7,486 nucleotides of DNA from an uncultured Flavobacteriales bacterium (GTDB lineage: Bacteria; Bacteroidota; Bacteroidia; Flavobacteriales; CALTNV01), in NCBI GenBank assembly GCA_943845485.1, contig CALTNV010000030.1:1-7486 (forward strand). Direction: 5' to 3'. A program made the position numbers and the translations under genes. The notes beneath the pieces were generated by a model. It worked only from the letters and a program-made list of their open reading frames with translations, was not told the origin of the DNA and did no database searches. Positions 6,154 through 7,486 of the stretch are shown here, in pieces; position 1 is the first letter of the stretch, and every line of letters starts with the position of its first letter.

Positions 6154-7434
6154 ATGAATACTTTTATTAATTATTTAACATTGTCTGATTATAATGTTAA
6201 AGTTGTTGTTTTTAGTGTTGTTTTACTTGGTATAGCCTCTGCTATTATCGGTTGTTTTACATTTTTACAAAAAAAAGCATTAATTGGAGATGCTGTAGCA
6301 CATTCAATATTACCAGGTGTTTGTTTTGCATTCATAATTTCAGGTTCAAAAAATATATATCTACTACTTTTAGGAGCTTTTATAAGTGGTTGGATATCTA
6401 TTCTGTTATCGGATTGGATTCAAAGAAATAGTAAAACAAAACCTAGTACAACAATAGGCATAGTATTAAGTTTATTTTTTGGTTTAGGAATCATTTTATT
6501 AACTCATATTCAATACGGGAATTATAAAAATAAGGGAGGCTTAGAGAGTTTCTTGTTTGGAAAAGCAGCTGGTCTTCAAGTTTCTGATTTATATTTAATA
6601 TTAATCGTTTTTTTATTTATTATAATCGTTGTTTTTATTAACATAAAACAGCTAAAAATATACATTTTTGACCCACTTTATGCTAACTCTATTGGTTTAA
6701 AAACCAAACGTATACAATTTTTGATTAATTCATTAATTATATTATCCATTTCAATAGGTATTCAAAGCGTTGGTGTCGTATTAATGGCTGCTTTATTAAT
6801 TACACCTGCTGCTGCTGCTAGATTTTGGACAAACAAGCTTGAATCTATGATAATTGTATCTTCCGTATTTGGAATGATTGCGTCTTATTCCGGTACTTTT
6901 GTTTCCTACTATTTTACCAATTCACCTACTGGACCTTGGATAGTTATAACTTTATCAACAATAGCATTGGTATCTTTTATAATTGCTCCAAAAAAAGGTT
7001 TGCTTTATAAAAACCTTGAGAAAAAACGAAATTCTAATCTTATACTAACAGAAAATATTCTTAAAGCTTGTTATCATATTTTAGAAAACGATATGAATCT
7101 CAGTATTACAAAAAAACATATTTTAAACAAAAGGTATTTTTCATCTAATGAATTAAAAAGGGGATTGAAATATTTAAAAGCTAAAAAACTATTAAATATT
7201 AATTCTGATGATATTATAACCCTCACTGAATTAGGTTTATTAAAATCTAAAAGAATTGTTCGACTACATAGATTATGGGAAATTTATTTGACCAAAAAAA
7301 TGAATTTTGCATCTGATCATGTTCATGGTAATGCTGAAACAATTGAACATATTATAACACCTGAAATTGAATTAGAATTATTAAAAGAATTAAATTTTCC
7401 AAATAAAGATCCACATAACAAAATACTCCCATAA
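6154..7434 (+). CDS. Metal ABC transporter permease fused to a DtxR/MntR-like regulator
   Basis: Inner-membrane permease of the ABC-3 (ZnuB/MntC/TroC) family with a cytoplasmic C-terminal metal sensor; 426 residues against about 280 for permease alone. Residues 1-280 hold about eight hydrophobic segments plus family motifs: GDAVAHSILPGV (45-56), SLFFGLGIILL, LESFLFGKAAGL, and the ITPAAAARFW motif (216-225). Residues about 295-365 form a winged-helix-like region (SSNELKRGLKYLKAKKLL, then ITLTELG). Residues 366-426 match the DtxR metal-binding and dimerisation region: H372 and E376 (RLHRLWE), H391, E395, E398 and H399 (VHGNAETIEH), ending in NKDPHNKILP. Aligned by eye, E395 takes the place of DtxR Cys102, as in MntR, which hints at Mn(II); this is inference. 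The fusion spans one uninterrupted frame. Neither the binding-protein nor the ATPase gene lies upstream. A second permease appears to follow 2 bp after the stop. Confidence 0.93.
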   Translation: MNTFINYLTLSDYNVKVVVFSVVLLGIASAIIGCFTFLQKKALIGDAVAHSILPGVCFAFIISGSKNIYLLLLGAFISGWISILLSDWIQRNSKTKPSTTIGIVLSLFFGLGIILLTHIQYGNYKNKGGLESFLFGKAAGLQVSDLYLILIVFLFIIIVVFINIKQLKIYIFDPLYANSIGLKTKRIQFLINSLIILSISIGIQSVGVVLMAALLITPAAAARFWTNKLESMIIVSSVFGMIASYSGTFVSYYFTNSPTGPWIVITLSTIALVSFIIAPKKGLLYKNLEKKRNSNLILTENILKACYHILENDMNLSITKKHILNKRYFSSNELKRGLKYLKAKKLLNINSDDIITLTELGLLKSKRIVRLHRLWEIYLTKKMNFASDHVHGNAETIEHIITPEIELELLKELNFPNKDPHNKILP

Positions 7435-7436
7435 TC

Positions 7437-7486
7437 ATGGATGCTTTTATTATTATAATTACTGCTTTTTTTATTGCTAGCTCCTG
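7437..7486 (+). CDS. Start of a probable second metal ABC transporter permease (partial)
   Basis: An ATG lies 2 bp after the stop of the fused permease and opens a frame of 16 codons to the window edge: MDAFIIIITAFFIASS. This strongly hydrophobic start resembles the first membrane helix of the ABC-3 permeases that commonly follow such fused permeases as the partner subunit. Position and hydrophobicity are the only evidence, so the product name is an inference; the truncation is caused by the window end. Confidence 0.65.
   Translation, partial: MDAFIIIITAFFIASS

Overview
The window looks like a piece of a low-GC Bacteroidota chromosome, most likely from the Flavobacteriia. The evidence is strong A+T richness, a PorX-type response regulator (a regulator of the Bacteroidota-specific type IX secretion system), weak or absent Shine-Dalgarno sequences, a TAnnTTTG-like promoter element, and a metal-transport permease fused to a DtxR-type repressor. 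There are no RNA genes, insertion sequences, phage genes or CRISPR arrays.

Layout, left to right. (1) Positions 1-1267, minus strand: the first 422 codons of porX (receiver plus PglZ-type phosphodiesterase domain), running off the left edge. (2) A 47-bp divergent gap. (3) Positions 1315-2556, plus strand: an HD-superfamily metal-dependent phosphohydrolase. (4) Positions 2542-2618: a perfect 36-bp inverted repeat with a 5-bp loop. It is a bidirectional terminator and also encodes the last residues and stop codons of both convergent genes. (5) Positions 5936 down to 2604, minus strand: a tight three-gene operon of an unrecognised helical protein, a soluble double-PAS histidine kinase (ATGA overlap) and a stand-alone receiver protein (4-bp gap). 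(6) Positions 5937-6153: a divergent promoter region. (7) Positions 6154-7434, plus strand: an ABC-3 metal permease fused to a DtxR/MntR-like regulator, followed 2 bp later by the start of what is probably a second permease.

Functionally there are three units: regulation of secretion and gliding (PorX), a cytosolic phosphorelay with an uncharacterised partner, and self-sensing manganese/iron-type metal uptake.

Two observations stand out. At the left edge, the conserved PglZ active-site segment of PorX (TTDHGTIKV) is readable on the wrong strand, exactly where the porX frame should contain it. It lies between 7-bp inverted repeats and has a 27-bp core, so flipping it would restore the motif without changing frame. 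This is either a real intragenic invertible segment or micro-inversion that knocks out the catalytic motif, or a fold-back artefact. At 2542-2618, the convergent HD and response-regulator genes both end in Asn-Gln-Leu-Leu-stop because the palindrome extends through both 3' ends. This suggests that one gene's tail was copied onto the other.
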